From Synechococcus sp. CS-1330 (GTDB lineage: Bacteria; Cyanobacteriota; Cyanobacteriia; PCC-6307; Cyanobiaceae): a stretch of DNA of 62,972 nucleotides. Shown piece by piece: positions 25,335 through 35,009 of this stretch (positions are counted from its first letter, which is position 1; each line of letters begins with the position of its first letter). Below the pieces are notes generated by a model, which did not search any database, had not been told where the DNA came from, and worked only from the letters and a program-made list of their open reading frames with translations. A program made the position numbers and the translations under genes. Where the stretch lies: contig JAHLYR010000054.1 in assembly GCA_025128025.1 (NCBI GenBank), forward strand, positions 1-62,972, given 5' to 3'.

Positions 25335-26102
25335 GTGGAAGCGGAGTCGATCCAATCCCTAACCCCCCTGCTCAACCAGGCAGACCAGTGGCGTGAGGTG
25401 CTGTTGTTGCTGCCCCTGTTGGTGGCCCTAGAGGCGGTGCTCTCCGCCGACAACGCCATTGCCCTGGCGGCGATCGCCCGGGGCCTGGAGGATCCGGCCC
25501 GGCAGCGCCAGGCCCTCAATCTCGGCCTGGCCCTGGCCTTGGTGTTTCGGCTTGGTTTGATCGTGGCTGCCCGCTGGGTGCTCAATTTCTGGCCGCTGCA
25601 ACTGGCGGCGGCGTCCTACTTGCTGTGGCTGTGCGGGCGCCATCTGCTGCTGGTGTGGTCTGAGCCCGAAGAGGGGGCAGGCGAGGCCGCTGCAGCCGAT
25701 GGCGCCGACTCTGCTGGCGCCAAGCCCGGCTCCCTGCACCACGCCGGGCTCGGCTCAATTGTGGCCACTCTGGCCCTTACTGATCTGGCTTTTTCGCTTG
25801 ACAGCGTTGCCGCTGCGGTGGCGGTGAGTGATCGGCTGTGGCTGGTGATGGCCGGTGGGGTGATCGGCGTTATCGCCCTGCGACTCACCGCCGAACTGTT
25901 TATTCGTTGGCTTGAGGTTTACAAGCACCTGGAAACGGCCGGCTATCTAGCGGTGGGTCTGGTGGGCATTCGGCTGCTGCTGCGCCTGGGCTTGCCCCAG
26001 GTGGTGCCGCCGGAGTGGCTGCTGCTGCTGCTGGTGGCTGCCTTGTTTGCTTGGGGCTTTTCGGTGCGCCTGCCTCTAGCGCCGAAACCCCTGGAGCCAT
26101 GA
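25335..26102 (+). CDS. TerC family integral membrane protein
   Basis: A 255-residue membrane protein with seven or so helices. The TerC signatures are LEAVLSADNAIALAAIARGL in the first half and LALTDLAFSLDSVAAAVAVS in the second, with the paired acidic residues that line the ion path. Family members export manganese or calcium, or assist insertion of thylakoid proteins (plant TerC). The start is GTG at 25335. Its stop overlaps the start of the DUF6464-like gene (ATGA), so the two are coupled. Confidence 0.85.
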   Translation: MEAESIQSLTPLLNQADQWREVLLLLPLLVALEAVLSADNAIALAAIARGLEDPARQRQALNLGLALALVFRLGLIVAARWVLNFWPLQLAAASYLLWLCGRHLLLVWSEPEEGAGEAAAADGADSAGAKPGSLHHAGLGSIVATLALTDLAFSLDSVAAAVAVSDRLWLVMAGGVIGVIALRLTAELFIRWLEVYKHLETAGYLAVGLVGIRLLLRLGLPQVVPPEWLLLLLVAALFAWGFSVRLPLAPKPLEP

Positions 26103-26446
26103 GGGTGGAGCTGCGCCAAATCGGCAGCGATCGCCTGCTCGACTGGCTTGAGGTGCCCGAGCTGGCTGAGGTGCCCCATCCGGGCCGCTGGCTTGAAGCT
26201 GGCGGCCGCAGTTTTCTGGTGCTGCAGCGGCGCCACCGCTATCAATTGCGCAATGGCAGCTACGAACTTGCCAGCGTCGCTCTGCAGGTGAAGCCCCAGC
26301 GCCAGCCCACCGATGCCCGCTGGTGGCAAAACCAGTGGGTGATCGGCAACCCCGATTGCCGTTTCAACGCCCGCAGCCCGCTGCTGCGCTGTGCCGTGCT
26401 TCCCGATGGCCCATGCGAGCGCTGCAGCCACTTCGCCTGTCCCTAG
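26099..26446 (+). CDS. DUF6464-like cysteine-containing small protein
   Basis: 115 residues from ATG 26099, which overlaps the terC stop. A beta-rich N-terminus ([35 protein letters not shown]) is followed by a short four-cysteine C-terminus ([24 protein letters not shown]) that could bind a metal ion. This matches a small cyanobacterial family of unknown function. The translational coupling to a TerC-type transporter hints at metal handling, by inference only. Confidence 0.65.
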   Translation: MRVELRQIGSDRLLDWLEVPELAEVPHPGRWLEAGGRSFLVLQRRHRYQLRNGSYELASVALQVKPQRQPTDARWWQNQWVIGNPDCRFNARSPLLRCAVLPDGPCERCSHFACP

Positions 26447-27842
26447 GGTGGGGGATCACGCAACACCTGCAATCCGTCAGCCCTCTCCACGATCCGGCAC
26501 CGCGATTGCCGATTCCAGTCCGGTGGCGGTGGACCCTGCTGCGCTCAGCAGCGATGCCCCTGAGCTGCTCGACTTTGCATCGTTTGGGCTGGGTGAGCCG
26601 ATCTTGAAGGCGGTAGCCGAAAAGGGTTACACCAAGCCCTCACCGATCCAGGGCCAGTGCATCCCGGCGGTGTTAGCGGGTCATGACGTGATGGCGGCGG
26701 CCCAGACCGGCACGGGCAAGACCGCCGGTTTCACCCTGCCGATGCTGGAGCGGTTGCGCCACGGCCCCCACGCCCGCGCCGGCATTGTGCGCTCCCTGGT
26801 GCTCACCCCCACCCGCGAGCTGGCTGCCCAGGTGGGCGAAAGCGTGCGGGACTACGGCCGCTACCTCGATCTGCGCAGCGACGTGGTGTTCGGCGGGGTC
26901 AAGGTGAATCCCCAGATTTCCAGGCTGCAGCGCGGCACTGACGTGCTGGTGGCCACCCCGGGCCGGCTGATGGACCTCTACCAGCAGAAAGCCCTGCGGC
27001 TCGACCGGGTCGAGATCCTGGTGCTCGATGAGGCCGACCGGATGCTGGATATGGGCTTCATCCGCGATATCCAGAAAATCCTGGCCCTGCTGCCGCCCAA
27101 GCGTCAAAACCTGCTCTTCTCAGCCACCTTCTCTGGGGATATTCGCCGCCTCGCCACCGGTCTGCTGCACAACCCCGTGCAGCTCCAGGCCACTCCCGAA
27201 AACCGCACCGCTCCCACGGTGGAGCACCTGTTGCATCCCTGCGACATGGATCGCAAGGGTGATCTGCTCAGCCACCTAATCAGCAGCAACAACTGGCAGC
27301 AGGTGCTGGTGTTTTCCCGCACCAAGCACGGCGCCAACCGCATGGCCGAGCGACTCACCCGCGAGGGGATGTCGGCTTCGGCTATCCATGGCAACAAGAG
27401 CCAGGGAGCTCGCACCCGAGCTCTGGCCGACTTCAAGGCTGGTTCTTTGCGGGTGCTGGTGGCAACCGACCTGGCGGCCCGGGGCATTGACATTCACCAG
27501 CTGCCCCACGTGGTCAACCTGGACCTGCCGAACCAGGCCGAGGACTACGTACACCGGATCGGCCGCACCGGCCGGGCCGGCCACAACGGCCATGCCATTT
27601 CCCTGGTGGCAGCCGAGGAAAGTGAGCTGCTGCGGGCCATTGAGCGCATGATCGGCACCCGTCTGCCGCGGCAGGAGGTGCCGGGTTTTGAACCCAAGGT
27701 GCTCTCAGCTCCACCCCTGGATCTCAGCGGTGGTCGGGGTAAGGGCAGGGGCGGTGCTGCTCGCCGGGGTGGACCGCCAGCAGGACCCTCCCGCGGCGGC
27801 AGCGATGGGGGCCGCCGGGGTCGTTACAGCTCTGGGCGCTGA
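26406..27842 (+). CDS. DEAD-box RNA helicase, RhlE type
   Basis: A complete DEAD-box helicase core: [20 protein letters not shown] with the Q motif (KPSPIQGQ), motif [10 protein letters not shown], motif Ia PTRELAAQ, motif II DEAD, motif III SAT, and motif [12 protein letters not shown]. The C-terminus is a basic Gly/Arg-rich tail (residues about 445-478), typical of RhlE-like cold-shock helicases that unwind structured RNA or assist ribosome assembly. I start at ATG 26406, which overlaps the previous gene by about 40 bp; a later start near the FASFGL motif cannot be excluded. Confidence 0.9.
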   Translation: MAHASAAATSPVPRVGDHATPAIRQPSPRSGTAIADSSPVAVDPAALSSDAPELLDFASFGLGEPILKAVAEKGYTKPSPIQGQCIPAVLAGHDVMAAAQTGTGKTAGFTLPMLERLRHGPHARAGIVRSLVLTPTRELAAQVGESVRDYGRYLDLRSDVVFGGVKVNPQISRLQRGTDVLVATPGRLMDLYQQKALRLDRVEILVLDEADRMLDMGFIRDIQKILALLPPKRQNLLFSATFSGDIRRLATGLLHNPVQLQATPENRTAPTVEHLLHPCDMDRKGDLLSHLISSNNWQQVLVFSRTKHGANRMAERLTREGMSASAIHGNKSQGARTRALADFKAGSLRVLVATDLAARGIDIHQLPHVVNLDLPNQAEDYVHRIGRTGRAGHNGHAISLVAAEESELLRAIERMIGTRLPRQEVPGFEPKVLSAPPLDLSGGRGKGRGGAARRGGPPAGPSRGGSDGGRRGRYSSGR

Positions 27843-27895
27843 TCTAGCCCTAACGGCAGCAATCGACACACCGGCAAAGGGTTGTCTCCGCTCGG

Positions 27896-28123
27896 ATGGA
27901 GCCGTTGAAGTCTCCCCCTATGCCCTACGAGCCCGGATCCCCTGAATGCCGCGTCCTGATCGACTGCAAGGTTCAGATTGAGTCGATGCTGCTGGCCCTG
28001 GGGCGCATTGACAACAGCCAGCACATCCGCGACCAGCTGTTGTCTGTGCACAACCAACTTGAGGGGCTGCACGCCATCCACCGCAAGGCAGTTGCCGCTC
28101 CCCTGCCTGCGGGCGAGCCTTAA
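27896..28123 (+). CDS. Small protein of unknown function
   Basis: A 75-residue frame, or 67 residues if the ATG at 27920 (MPYEPGSPE) is the true start. The middle has a helical pattern with conserved-looking polar positions (CRVLIDCKVQIESMLLALG, then HIRDQLLSVHNQLEGLHAIH). The Cys-His distribution (C-x6-C and three histidines later) could bind a metal, though this is not diagnostic. No membrane segment. It ends just before the convergent fmt gene. Confidence 0.5.
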   Translation: MEPLKSPPMPYEPGSPECRVLIDCKVQIESMLLALGRIDNSQHIRDQLLSVHNQLEGLHAIHRKAVAAPLPAGEP

Positions 28124-28175
28124 GGATCAACCAGCCGCCTGGGCAGCTAGGAGCCCGCTGTTCTGCCGCCCCATT

Positions 28176-29210
28176 TCAAACTCGTGACAGGTGGCATAGG
28201 CGATCTCCTGGCTTGCATCCCAGTTGTTGCAGCAGGCTCTGGCCTTGGGCAGGGGATTTGCCTTCCAGTTGGGCTGCTCGTACCAGTAATGGGCAGCCAG
28301 CAGTGCCAACCACCAGGCCCGCATCGGCAGCAAGGGCCAACACGGTTCCAGGCGCCGCTGCTGCCGACAACACTCCTGGCTCTGCCAGTAAGCAGCGGGC
28401 TTCTGGGCTCAGTTGAGAAGCGAGCCTGGCAACCAGAGGTTCGCTGGCTAGAAGTTTCAGCCGCTTGCCCTGCCACTGGGTGACGGCTCCGGGGTACAGG
28501 CCCATCACCCGACGATGAATTTCCAGAGCCGACTGGTTCCAGTCGACTACCAAGTCGTCTTTGCTGAGCATGCGGGCGTAGCTGAGGCCCACTTCTCCCT
28601 GGGCACGAACCCCGAGCCGGGCTAGCCGTTCGGCTTCTGGTCCCGTTCCGGCGGCTTCGATGCGCGGCAAGGCCTCCACCAGCAGCTCGGCGCTGAGCTG
28701 GGAAAGCCGCTGGCCCAGCTGCTGGGCGTTCTCCAGCAGGCCAATGGAGATGGAGCGCTCCAGCAGCACCGGCCCGGTATCGAGGCCCTCCTCCATGGCC
28801 ATGATCCCTACGCCCGTGCTGCTGTCACCCTGCAGCAGGCACCACTGGATCGGTCCAGCGCCACGCCAGCGGGGCAGTAGGGAGCCGTGGGCGTTCCAGC
28901 AGCCCAGGGGGGGCTGTGCCAGCACCTCTGGCGGCAGGATCTGGCCAAATGCCACCACCACGAATACATCGGCGCCGAGGGCGCCAAGCCGGGCCTGGAG
29001 CTCGGGCTCGCGGCGGATAAGCTCCGGCGTAATCACCGGCAGGCCTAGCTCTAGGGCCCTGGCCTTAACAGGACTTGGCAGTAAATCCTTGCCCCGCCCC
29101 CGTCGCCGATCTGGCTGGGTGACCACCCCCACCAGCTCGTGCCCTGCCGCCACCAGGGCATCAAGGCTGGGCACCGCGTAGGCGGGGGTGCCCCAAAACA
29201 GGATCTTCAA
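28176..29210 (-). CDS. fmt: Methionyl-tRNA formyltransferase
   Basis: A 344-residue enzyme that formylates initiator Met-tRNA with 10-formyl-tetrahydrofolate. The N-terminus LKILFWGTPAYAVPSLDAL and the catalytic region WNAHGSLLPRWRGAGPIQW, with the Asn and His, are clear. The downstream EEGLDTGPVL supplies the Asp. A C-terminal tRNA-binding domain follows (LYPGAVTQWQGKRLKLL). The start is the TTG at 29210, 10 bp after the tldE stop; a longer upstream reading overlaps tldE and lacks homology. Confidence 0.92.
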   Translation of the reverse strand: MKILFWGTPAYAVPSLDALVAAGHELVGVVTQPDRRRGRGKDLLPSPVKARALELGLPVITPELIRREPELQARLGALGADVFVVVAFGQILPPEVLAQPPLGCWNAHGSLLPRWRGAGPIQWCLLQGDSSTGVGIMAMEEGLDTGPVLLERSISIGLLENAQQLGQRLSQLSAELLVEALPRIEAAGTGPEAERLARLGVRAQGEVGLSYARMLSKDDLVVDWNQSALEIHRRVMGLYPGAVTQWQGKRLKLLASEPLVARLASQLSPEARCLLAEPGVLSAAAAPGTVLALAADAGLVVGTAGCPLLVRAAQLEGKSPAQGQSLLQQLGCKPGDRLCHLSRV

Positions 29211-29220
29211 GGCCAGATGA

Positions 29221-30597
29221 TCAGGCCTCGCCGGTGATCGAGAGCCCTTCCACCCAGACGTAAGGGCAGAGGCCATCTGGGGTGATCTTGGCCAGGCCTT
29301 CAAAGCCGACGATCGCCTTCATCACGGTGCGGATGTCGCCGGCAACTGTGGCGGCTTCGATCGAGCGGCTGATCCCACCCTCAACCAACCAGCCGTCAAA
29401 GGGCAAGGAGAAGGAGCCCTGGCTGGCTTTAACTCCAGCATGCAGGGCCGATAGGGAGTCGATCACCACAACGGGGCCGGAATGGTTTAAGCGATCTAGA
29501 CCCTGCTGGCCGCCGCCACTACCAGGGGTAACGCCAATCTCGAACCAATCGGCCCCCACCGACACCTTTGCTCCCATGCCGGCATGGCCGGTGGGCGCCA
29601 CCCCAAAGGCTCGGGCCGTGGCCTCCGAGTGCAGGAAGTTTTTCAGCACGCCGCCAGCCACTAGATCTAGGGGCGCGGTCGGGGTGCCCTCGCCATCAAA
29701 GGCAGAGGCGCCCACATTGCCGGGGTGCAGGCCGTTATCGCGGATGCTGAGAAAGGGCACGGCTACGCTGTCGCCGAGTGAGTCGCGGTGGCTGAGGCTC
29801 ACCCCATCGAGCACGGCCCGGGCATTGAACAGGCTGCTGAAGGCCCCGATTAGGTCGAGGAAGGCTTCCGGGCTGAAAACACAGGTGTAATAGCCGGTTT
29901 CGATCGGTGCGTAGTCAAGGTGGGCGATCGTGCGCTCGGCGGCCTCTTCGATGCAGCCGGCGATGTCGAGCTCGGCGGTGCCGTAGGCCAAGCGCACGGC
30001 ACCGGAACTGCGTGGTTTGCGACCGGCTTCCTCGGCCCTGGCGTAGAGGTAGAGGCTGGCGGTGGTCAGGGTCTGGTGGCGGCAGGCCCCTTCGCTATTG
30101 AGATAAAGGCGCTCGCTGCTGCGCTGGGCCAGGCCGTTGTAAGGAACTGTGCCGATGGCTATGTGGCGATCAAGCAGTTGCCGTTCGGCCTGTTTGAGGG
30201 TGTCCAGCAGGTTGAGGATCGGCTGGGGTTGATGCAGTGGTTGATCTAGTGGGGCCAGGGGTGCGGTGGCAAGGGGCGAGAACGCCGGGGTTTCCTCCGC
30301 ATTGCCAAAGGCGCTGGCGTCGCGGGCGCCGCTCAAGGCCCGGGCCAGGCCGGAATCGCTGAGGTCTGAGGTGCTGGTAATGCCTACTAGGCCGTCGCCG
30401 TTCCACACCCGCAAGGTGATGGCGCTGCGTTGGGCACCTTTCATCTGTTTGGCTTCGCCGCGGTCCACCTGCACGGAGGTGTCGGTGCTGCAGGAGGCGC
30501 CGAGATCCCATTGCTGGATGCCGGCGCCTTGGGCGAGTTGCTGGAGCCGGCCGCTGAGGGCCTCGGCGTTCAGGGTTTGGATGGTGGGCTGGGTCAT
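29221..30597 (-). CDS. TldE/PmbA-type metalloprotease subunit
   Basis: A 458-residue protein that pairs with TldD to form a heterodimeric metalloprotease acting on small unfolded peptides. In some bacteria the complex matures ribosomally made peptide toxins. This subunit lacks the zinc motif, as expected for TldE. Family segments include the N-terminal half with SLYLYARAEEAGRKPRSSG and the C-terminal FDGEGTPTAPLDLVAGGVLK and SFSLPFDGWLVEGG. The ATG at 30597 is 2 bp downstream of the tldD stop, so the pair is one transcription unit. Confidence 0.85.
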   Translation of the reverse strand: MTQPTIQTLNAEALSGRLQQLAQGAGIQQWDLGASCSTDTSVQVDRGEAKQMKGAQRSAITLRVWNGDGLVGITSTSDLSDSGLARALSGARDASAFGNAEETPAFSPLATAPLAPLDQPLHQPQPILNLLDTLKQAERQLLDRHIAIGTVPYNGLAQRSSERLYLNSEGACRHQTLTTASLYLYARAEEAGRKPRSSGAVRLAYGTAELDIAGCIEEAAERTIAHLDYAPIETGYYTCVFSPEAFLDLIGAFSSLFNARAVLDGVSLSHRDSLGDSVAVPFLSIRDNGLHPGNVGASAFDGEGTPTAPLDLVAGGVLKNFLHSEATARAFGVAPTGHAGMGAKVSVGADWFEIGVTPGSGGGQQGLDRLNHSGPVVVIDSLSALHAGVKASQGSFSLPFDGWLVEGGISRSIEAATVAGDIRTVMKAIVGFEGLAKITPDGLCPYVWVEGLSITGEA

Positions 30598-30599
30598 GG

Positions 30600-32063
30600 T
30601 CAGCGTCCTCCCACGGTGATCGAATCCACCTTGATGTGGGGCTGGCCGACGGTCACGAAGATGCTGCCGCTCACGGAGCCACAGAAGCCCGCTGCTAGTT
30701 CCAGGTCGTTGGCGCACATCGAAATGCGCGGCATCACCTCCTTGGCTTCGCCAATCAGGGTTGCCCCCTTCACCGGTTTGGTGAGCTGGCCGTTTTCGAT
30801 TAGGTAGCCCTCCTCCACGGCGAAGTTGAACTGGCCGGTGGGGCCGACGCTGCCGCCACCCATCGATTTGCAATAGAGCCCCTTGTCGACGGAGCCGATC
30901 AGCTGCTCGGGGGTATGGGGGCCGGCGGCGATGAAGGTGTTGCGCATGCGGCTGGCGGCGGCAAAGCTATGGCCCTGGCGCCGGCCGCTGCCCGTGCGGC
31001 TGTGGCCGGTGCGCAGCTCGCCGGCTCGATCGCTGAGGAAGCGCTTGAGAACGCCGTTTTCGATCAGCACGGTGCGCTGGGGCTCCATGCCTTCGTCGTC
31101 CATGGAAAGGGAGCCAAAGGCGCCGTCGCTGAGGCCTTCATCGATGGCCGTGACGGCTTCGTGGGCAATGGCTTGACCGACCATTTCGGCAAAAGGGGTG
31201 GTGCCCCGCTCCACCTGGGTGGTTTCCAGCAGGTGGCCGCAGGCTTCATGAAAAATCACGCCGCCAAAGCGGTTGGCCAGTACCGCTGGCATCTGGCCGG
31301 CTTCTACGTAATCGGCGTAGAGCATGGTGCCCACACTGGAGCACACGTCCTGGGCGGCGGCGTCCGCGTCCCAATGGCGCAGGTCATCGGGGCGATCGGA
31401 GGTGCCGTAGCGGCGGCCGAGGCCGGCTCGGTGGTCGCCGTCGGCGGCGAGCACGTTTAAGCCGAGGGACTGGTGCAGGCGGATATCGCGCGCAAAGGTG
31501 CCATCACTGGCAGCAACTAGTACCGACTGCCAGTCGCGGGAGTAGCTGCCGCGCCTGGCCTGAAGGTGGCGTCCGTGGTGCTCGAGGCGGCAGGTGCCCT
31601 CCAGCAGCTTCAAGGTGGCTTCTGCCAGGGAGGGGCAGCTATCAAGCCAGTCCAGCTTGGCGGCGGCGAAATCGCGCATCACCTGCAGACCTTCGAAAGG
31701 GCTGGAGTTGCTGCTGCTGTGGCTTAGCCCGAGCATGCCGAGGGCTTGCTCAAGGGCCTGCATCAGGCCGCGATCGCTCAGGTCGTTGGTGCTCACAAAG
31801 CCATCGCGGTCGCCCAGGAACACCCGGATACCAGCGCCCATGCCGAAGGCGGGGCTGACGCTGGTGATGGTGTCCTGCTCAGCCAAGACGCCGAGGTGGT
31901 CGGTGCGCTCCAGGAAAATCTCAACCAAATCGGCACCTGCTGCCTTGCCACTCGCCAGCAAGCCCTCCAGCCGCAGCATCCAGCTTTGATCAAATGCATC
32001 TGCCACTACCACTGCCGACTGGGCTGCAGCCGACTGGAGAACAACCGGTTTGGAGGCAACCAA
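30600..32063 (-). CDS. tldD: TldD metalloprotease
   Basis: A 487-residue catalytic partner of TldE. The zinc motif HExxxH is seen in GVIFHEACGHLLET. Other family blocks are GAGIRVFLGDRDGF, FGSLSMDDEGMEPQRT and GSVGPTGQFNFAVEEGYLIENG. No RiPP precursor is visible nearby, so its substrate is unknown. The start used is TTG at 32063; GTG codons about 17 residues downstream are alternatives. An 8-bp stem inverted repeat separates it from acsF upstream. Confidence 0.88.
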   Translation of the reverse strand: MVASKPVVLQSAAAQSAVVVADAFDQSWMLRLEGLLASGKAAGADLVEIFLERTDHLGVLAEQDTITSVSPAFGMGAGIRVFLGDRDGFVSTNDLSDRGLMQALEQALGMLGLSHSSSNSSPFEGLQVMRDFAAAKLDWLDSCPSLAEATLKLLEGTCRLEHHGRHLQARRGSYSRDWQSVLVAASDGTFARDIRLHQSLGLNVLAADGDHRAGLGRRYGTSDRPDDLRHWDADAAAQDVCSSVGTMLYADYVEAGQMPAVLANRFGGVIFHEACGHLLETTQVERGTTPFAEMVGQAIAHEAVTAIDEGLSDGAFGSLSMDDEGMEPQRTVLIENGVLKRFLSDRAGELRTGHSRTGSGRRQGHSFAAASRMRNTFIAAGPHTPEQLIGSVDKGLYCKSMGGGSVGPTGQFNFAVEEGYLIENGQLTKPVKGATLIGEAKEVMPRISMCANDLELAAGFCGSVSGSIFVTVGQPHIKVDSITVGGR

Positions 32064-32094
32064 AAGAACTCAGCGAAGGAATGATGTAACTGTT

Positions 32095-32118
32095 GGCCTG
32101 GCAAATGCAGGCCAGGCC
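32095..32118. repeat. 8-bp inverted repeat between acsF and tldD
   Basis: GGCCTGGC at 32095-32102 pairs perfectly with GCCAGGCC at 32111-32118 around an 8-base loop. It lies in the 85 bp between the end of acsF and the start of tldD, both on the - strand. No T-tract follows in the - direction, so it is not a textbook terminator. It may stabilise the acsF 3' end or attenuate transcription into tldD. Confidence 0.4.
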
Positions 32119-32148
32119 TAACAAAAATGCTCAGCGCATCTATAAAAA

Positions 32149-33267
32149 TCAGCGAACTGAGGGCTGGAATTGCTCGCTGCGGATCGCGGGGGTGAAATAA
32201 AGCTTGGCCATTTCTGCGCCATTGGCGATCCAATAGGGCAGTTTGCGCATTACTTTTATTGCTCCCGGAGCAGTGCTTGCGTCGGCCTCGCTGAGCTTGG
32301 CGTTATTGCTAACCAAGCGCTCTAGGCGGGTGTAGAACTTGGGATGGTCAACATCCAACACCACGGGGAACACTCTGGCGGAGGTCTCGTTGGTTTTAGC
32401 AATCACGACCTTGTCGTATTCGCGGGCATCAAGACCAAGGGCTTCGTAGAACTCTTTGCGAGCAACGTCGCGGACGTACATGGTGGCAAACACTGCCAGC
32501 AGGAAGAAGCGGCACCAAAGCCGGGCGGTGAAGCCGCGCACGGTGTCTGGCTGAGCCTTCATCAAGGCATCAAAGAAATCGCCGTGGCGGTTCTCGTCTT
32601 GGCACCAATTCTCGAAGAAGTTAAAGATCGGGAAGATCTTGCTTTCTGGATGTTGCTCCAGGTGGCGATAGATGGCGATGTAGCGCCAGTAGCCAATCTT
32701 CTCGCTCAAATAAGTGGCGTAGAAGATGAATTTAGGTTTGAAGAAGGTATAGGACTTGCTTGCGGTCAAGAAGCCCAAGTCCAGTTGCAGCCCAAAATCT
32801 CCCATGGCTTTATTGAGGAAGCCGGCATGGCGGGCCTCATCGCGGGCCATGTGGGCAAAACACTCGGCAAGCAGCGGGTTCTTGGTTTTGATGCGGCGGC
32901 TGAGCTCCTTGTAAAGCAGGAAGCCTGAAAATTCAGAGGTGCAGCTCTGCTCAAGAAACTCAACGAAAACCCTGCGGGTATCAGGATCTAGCTTCTCCGC
33001 TGCCCCCTCAAACTCGCCGTTGCGCACGAAGTGGTGGCGGTTGTAATCCTTGCGGAACTCCTCGCAAATAGCCTCAAGCTCCACCTCATTTGGCCGCAGA
33101 TCCATCGCCGCCATGGCGTCGAAATCCGTGGTGTAGAAGCGCGGCGTCAGGATCGTGTCCTTAGCCGGATCCTTTACGGCTGGTGCACCGGGCGAGCCCA
33201 CAGAGGCTTGACTGGGGCTGGTGGTAGCTGTGGCAGTTTCGGAGGCAGTTGCGGCGGGAGGCACCAT
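32149..33267 (-). CDS. acsF: Mg-protoporphyrin IX monomethyl ester oxidative cyclase (aerobic)
   Basis: A 372-residue diiron enzyme that forms the isocyclic ring of chlorophyll using oxygen. The two carboxylate/His iron ligands are in [12 protein letters not shown] (near residue 145) and [12 protein letters not shown] (near residue 240). Upstream is the conserved [11 protein letters not shown]. The N-terminal 45 residues are a low-complexity Ala/Thr/Pro extension beyond the family core. It is a membrane-associated step in chlorophyll synthesis. Confidence 0.95.
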   Translation of the reverse strand: MVPPAATASETATATTSPSQASVGSPGAPAVKDPAKDTILTPRFYTTDFDAMAAMDLRPNEVELEAICEEFRKDYNRHHFVRNGEFEGAAEKLDPDTRRVFVEFLEQSCTSEFSGFLLYKELSRRIKTKNPLLAECFAHMARDEARHAGFLNKAMGDFGLQLDLGFLTASKSYTFFKPKFIFYATYLSEKIGYWRYIAIYRHLEQHPESKIFPIFNFFENWCQDENRHGDFFDALMKAQPDTVRGFTARLWCRFFLLAVFATMYVRDVARKEFYEALGLDAREYDKVVIAKTNETSARVFPVVLDVDHPKFYTRLERLVSNNAKLSEADASTAPGAIKVMRKLPYWIANGAEMAKLYFTPAIRSEQFQPSVR

Positions 33268-33315
33268 CGAGGCTTGCGGCTTACGGCAGTGCCTGCATCG
33301 TAGAGGGAGTGGCCG

Positions 33316-33810
33316 TCAGTTCGGGCCGAGCCATTTCTGACCGTTGAGCCGCTGCACCAGCCGCGATACCAGCAGCGCCAGGCTCATCTTCTTCTCGTCG
33401 ATCAGAAACGACTCCAGCAGGCTTGGCTGGCCGCCTGCCTCTGCCAATGCCACCGTTTTGGCTGAACTGATATCTGGTTGGGTGAAGCACAGCCAGAAGC
33501 GACGCCGACCAGGCAGCTCCCCTTGAACCATCCAGCACTCCGACCCCACCACGGGCATGGCCCCTTGCACAAAGGCCAGTTCCGCAGCAGCTCCTCCGTA
33601 GCCCTGGATCTCCTTGGCCAGGGCCGGGATCAGCAGCTGGGGCACAAAGATCTCAAACGGTTGGTCTTCCACTGCAGGCGGTTTGGCCTTTGCGGGCTGA
33701 TCTTTGGCAGCTGGCTGGGCGGATTCGCTCACCGGTGCAGGCCCCTTTCGGCATCGTCCATGGACTTTACGCAGGTTGCCAGGCGCTGGGTTGCCCGGCA
33801 GCTCGCTCAC
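33316..33810 (-). CDS. DUF2996 family protein
   Basis: A 164-residue protein with a basic N-terminus and an Ala/Pro-rich linker (residues about 25-50). The conserved core has FEIFVPQLLIPALAKEIQG, CWMVQGELPGRRRFWLCF and FLIDEKKMSLALLVSRLVQRLNGQKW. This matches DUF2996 of cyanobacteria and plastids, with no confirmed biochemical role. The GTG start overlaps the stop of the upstream gene (GTGA); the true start may be further in, near the linker. Confidence 0.7.
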   Translation of the reverse strand: MSELPGNPAPGNLRKVHGRCRKGPAPVSESAQPAAKDQPAKAKPPAVEDQPFEIFVPQLLIPALAKEIQGYGGAAAELAFVQGAMPVVGSECWMVQGELPGRRRFWLCFTQPDISSAKTVALAEAGGQPSLLESFLIDEKKMSLALLVSRLVQRLNGQKWLGPN

Positions 33811-34295
33811 CAGTCGTCGCTGCTGGGGCTGTCCCAGCCATCACCCACGGCAGCGGCCTGGGCCACCACCGGTTCGCCTGCTGGAGCTGGGTTGCTGCCT
33901 TTGCGAATCACCCGGAACGGCACGGCAACGGTTGGGGCTGGTTCGCCAGGGGGTCTCGGCGGCCCGGCGGCGGCTCGAGCTGCGGGCCTTGCCTGTTCGC
34001 TTTGGTTTTGCTGCTGCGGCTGCCTCCAGTACGCCTCGGGGTCACTGGCGCCGCGGCGCACTTGACGGCGCAGGTTGATCGGGCCAGTGCGCAGGGCTAG
34101 GGCGGCTCCGGCGGCGCTCAGCCCGGCTCCCGCGCTGGCGGCCAAGGCTATCCAGGCTCCGATTGGCAGGGCCGGGCTGGTCCAAACCAGCAGGCGCAGG
34201 GCCGTATTGGGTCGGGGGTTGAGGGCGCCTACCAGCAGCACCAGCAGCAGGGGAGCCAGCAGGGGGAGCAGCAGCAGGCGTTGCAGCAGGGCCAA
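33807..34295 (-). CDS. Two-span membrane protein of unknown function
   Basis: A 162-residue protein with two N-terminal hydrophobic segments (LLLLPLLAPLLLVLLVGAL and VWTSPALPIGAWIALAASAGAG). A polar, Pro/Gln/Ala-rich cytoplasmic tail follows from about residue 75. The topology is like small LapA-type membrane proteins, but no diagnostic motif is visible. It lies between ubiX upstream and the DUF2996 gene downstream, whose start overlaps its stop. Confidence 0.6.
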   Translation of the reverse strand: MALLQRLLLLPLLAPLLLVLLVGALNPRPNTALRLLVWTSPALPIGAWIALAASAGAGLSAAGAALALRTGPINLRRQVRRGASDPEAYWRQPQQQNQSEQARPAARAAAGPPRPPGEPAPTVAVPFRVIRKGSNPAPAGEPVVAQAAAVGDGWDSPSSDDW

Positions 34296-34322
34296 TGGAT
34301 CGACTGGGGTGAGGAGGGCGGC

Positions 34323-35006
34323 CTAGGGGGAGGTAGTCCCGGCGGCTGGTGCCCCAGGGGATCCTGGCTGGTGCGGCGGCCCCTGCCAACGGCGCAGGTT
34401 GCCGAGCTCGTAGCCGAGCACGTCAAAGACGCGGATCACCAGAAAATCCACCATGTCTTCGATCGATTGGGGTTGGTGATACCAGGCAGGCACCGGCGGG
34501 GCGATGCGAGCACCAGCCTCGGCCAGGGCCGTGAGGTTGCGCAGGTGCACCAGGCTCCAGGGGGTTTCCCTCGGGCAGATCACCAGGGGGCGCCCCTCCT
34601 TGAGGTGAACGTCGGCGGCCCGCTCCACCAGATCCAGGGCCACTCCCGAAGCGATGCGCCCCACGGTGCCCATGGAGGCTGGCAGGATCACCATGCCGCG
34701 GGTTTTAAAGCTGCCACTGGCAATGCCAGCGGCCTGGTCGTTCCAGCGGTGGCAGCGCAGCTGCCCGGTGCTGACAGCGGTGCGTTCCCGCCAAAAGGCT
34801 TCCTGGGCATCGGGATCTGAGGGCACCCTCAGTCCCAGTTCGGCCTGCCAGACGCCAATGGCTCCGCGCGAGGTGACCAGTTCCACCGCTTCACCCGCCT
34901 CCAGCAGCAATTGCAGGGCCCGCTGGGCGAGGGGCTGGGCCGAGGCGCCAGAAACGGCGAGCACAACCGGCCCGGTTCCGGAGCTGGTTCCGGATGGCCG
35001 AACCAT
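34323..35006 (-). CDS. ubiX: UbiX-type flavin prenyltransferase
   Basis: A 227-residue flavoprotein that attaches a prenyl group to FMN to make the cofactor for UbiD-type decarboxylases. The signature blocks are present: [19 protein letters not shown] for FMN, then [16 protein letters not shown], and [17 protein letters not shown]. The N-terminal 12 residues are Ser/Gly-rich and probably disordered. Its start lies 3 bp after the stop of the RNase II/R-like gene. No ubiD partner occurs in the window. Confidence 0.88.
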   Translation of the reverse strand: MVRPSGTSSGTGPVVLAVSGASAQPLAQRALQLLLEAGEAVELVTSRGAIGVWQAELGLRVPSDPDAQEAFWRERTAVSTGQLRCHRWNDQAAGIASGSFKTRGMVILPASMGTVGRIASGVALDLVERAADVHLKEGRPLVICPRETPWSLVHLRNLTALAEAGARIAPPVPAWYHQPQSIEDMVDFLVIRVFDVLGYELGNLRRWQGPPHQPGSPGAPAAGTTSP

Positions 35007-35009
35007 GGC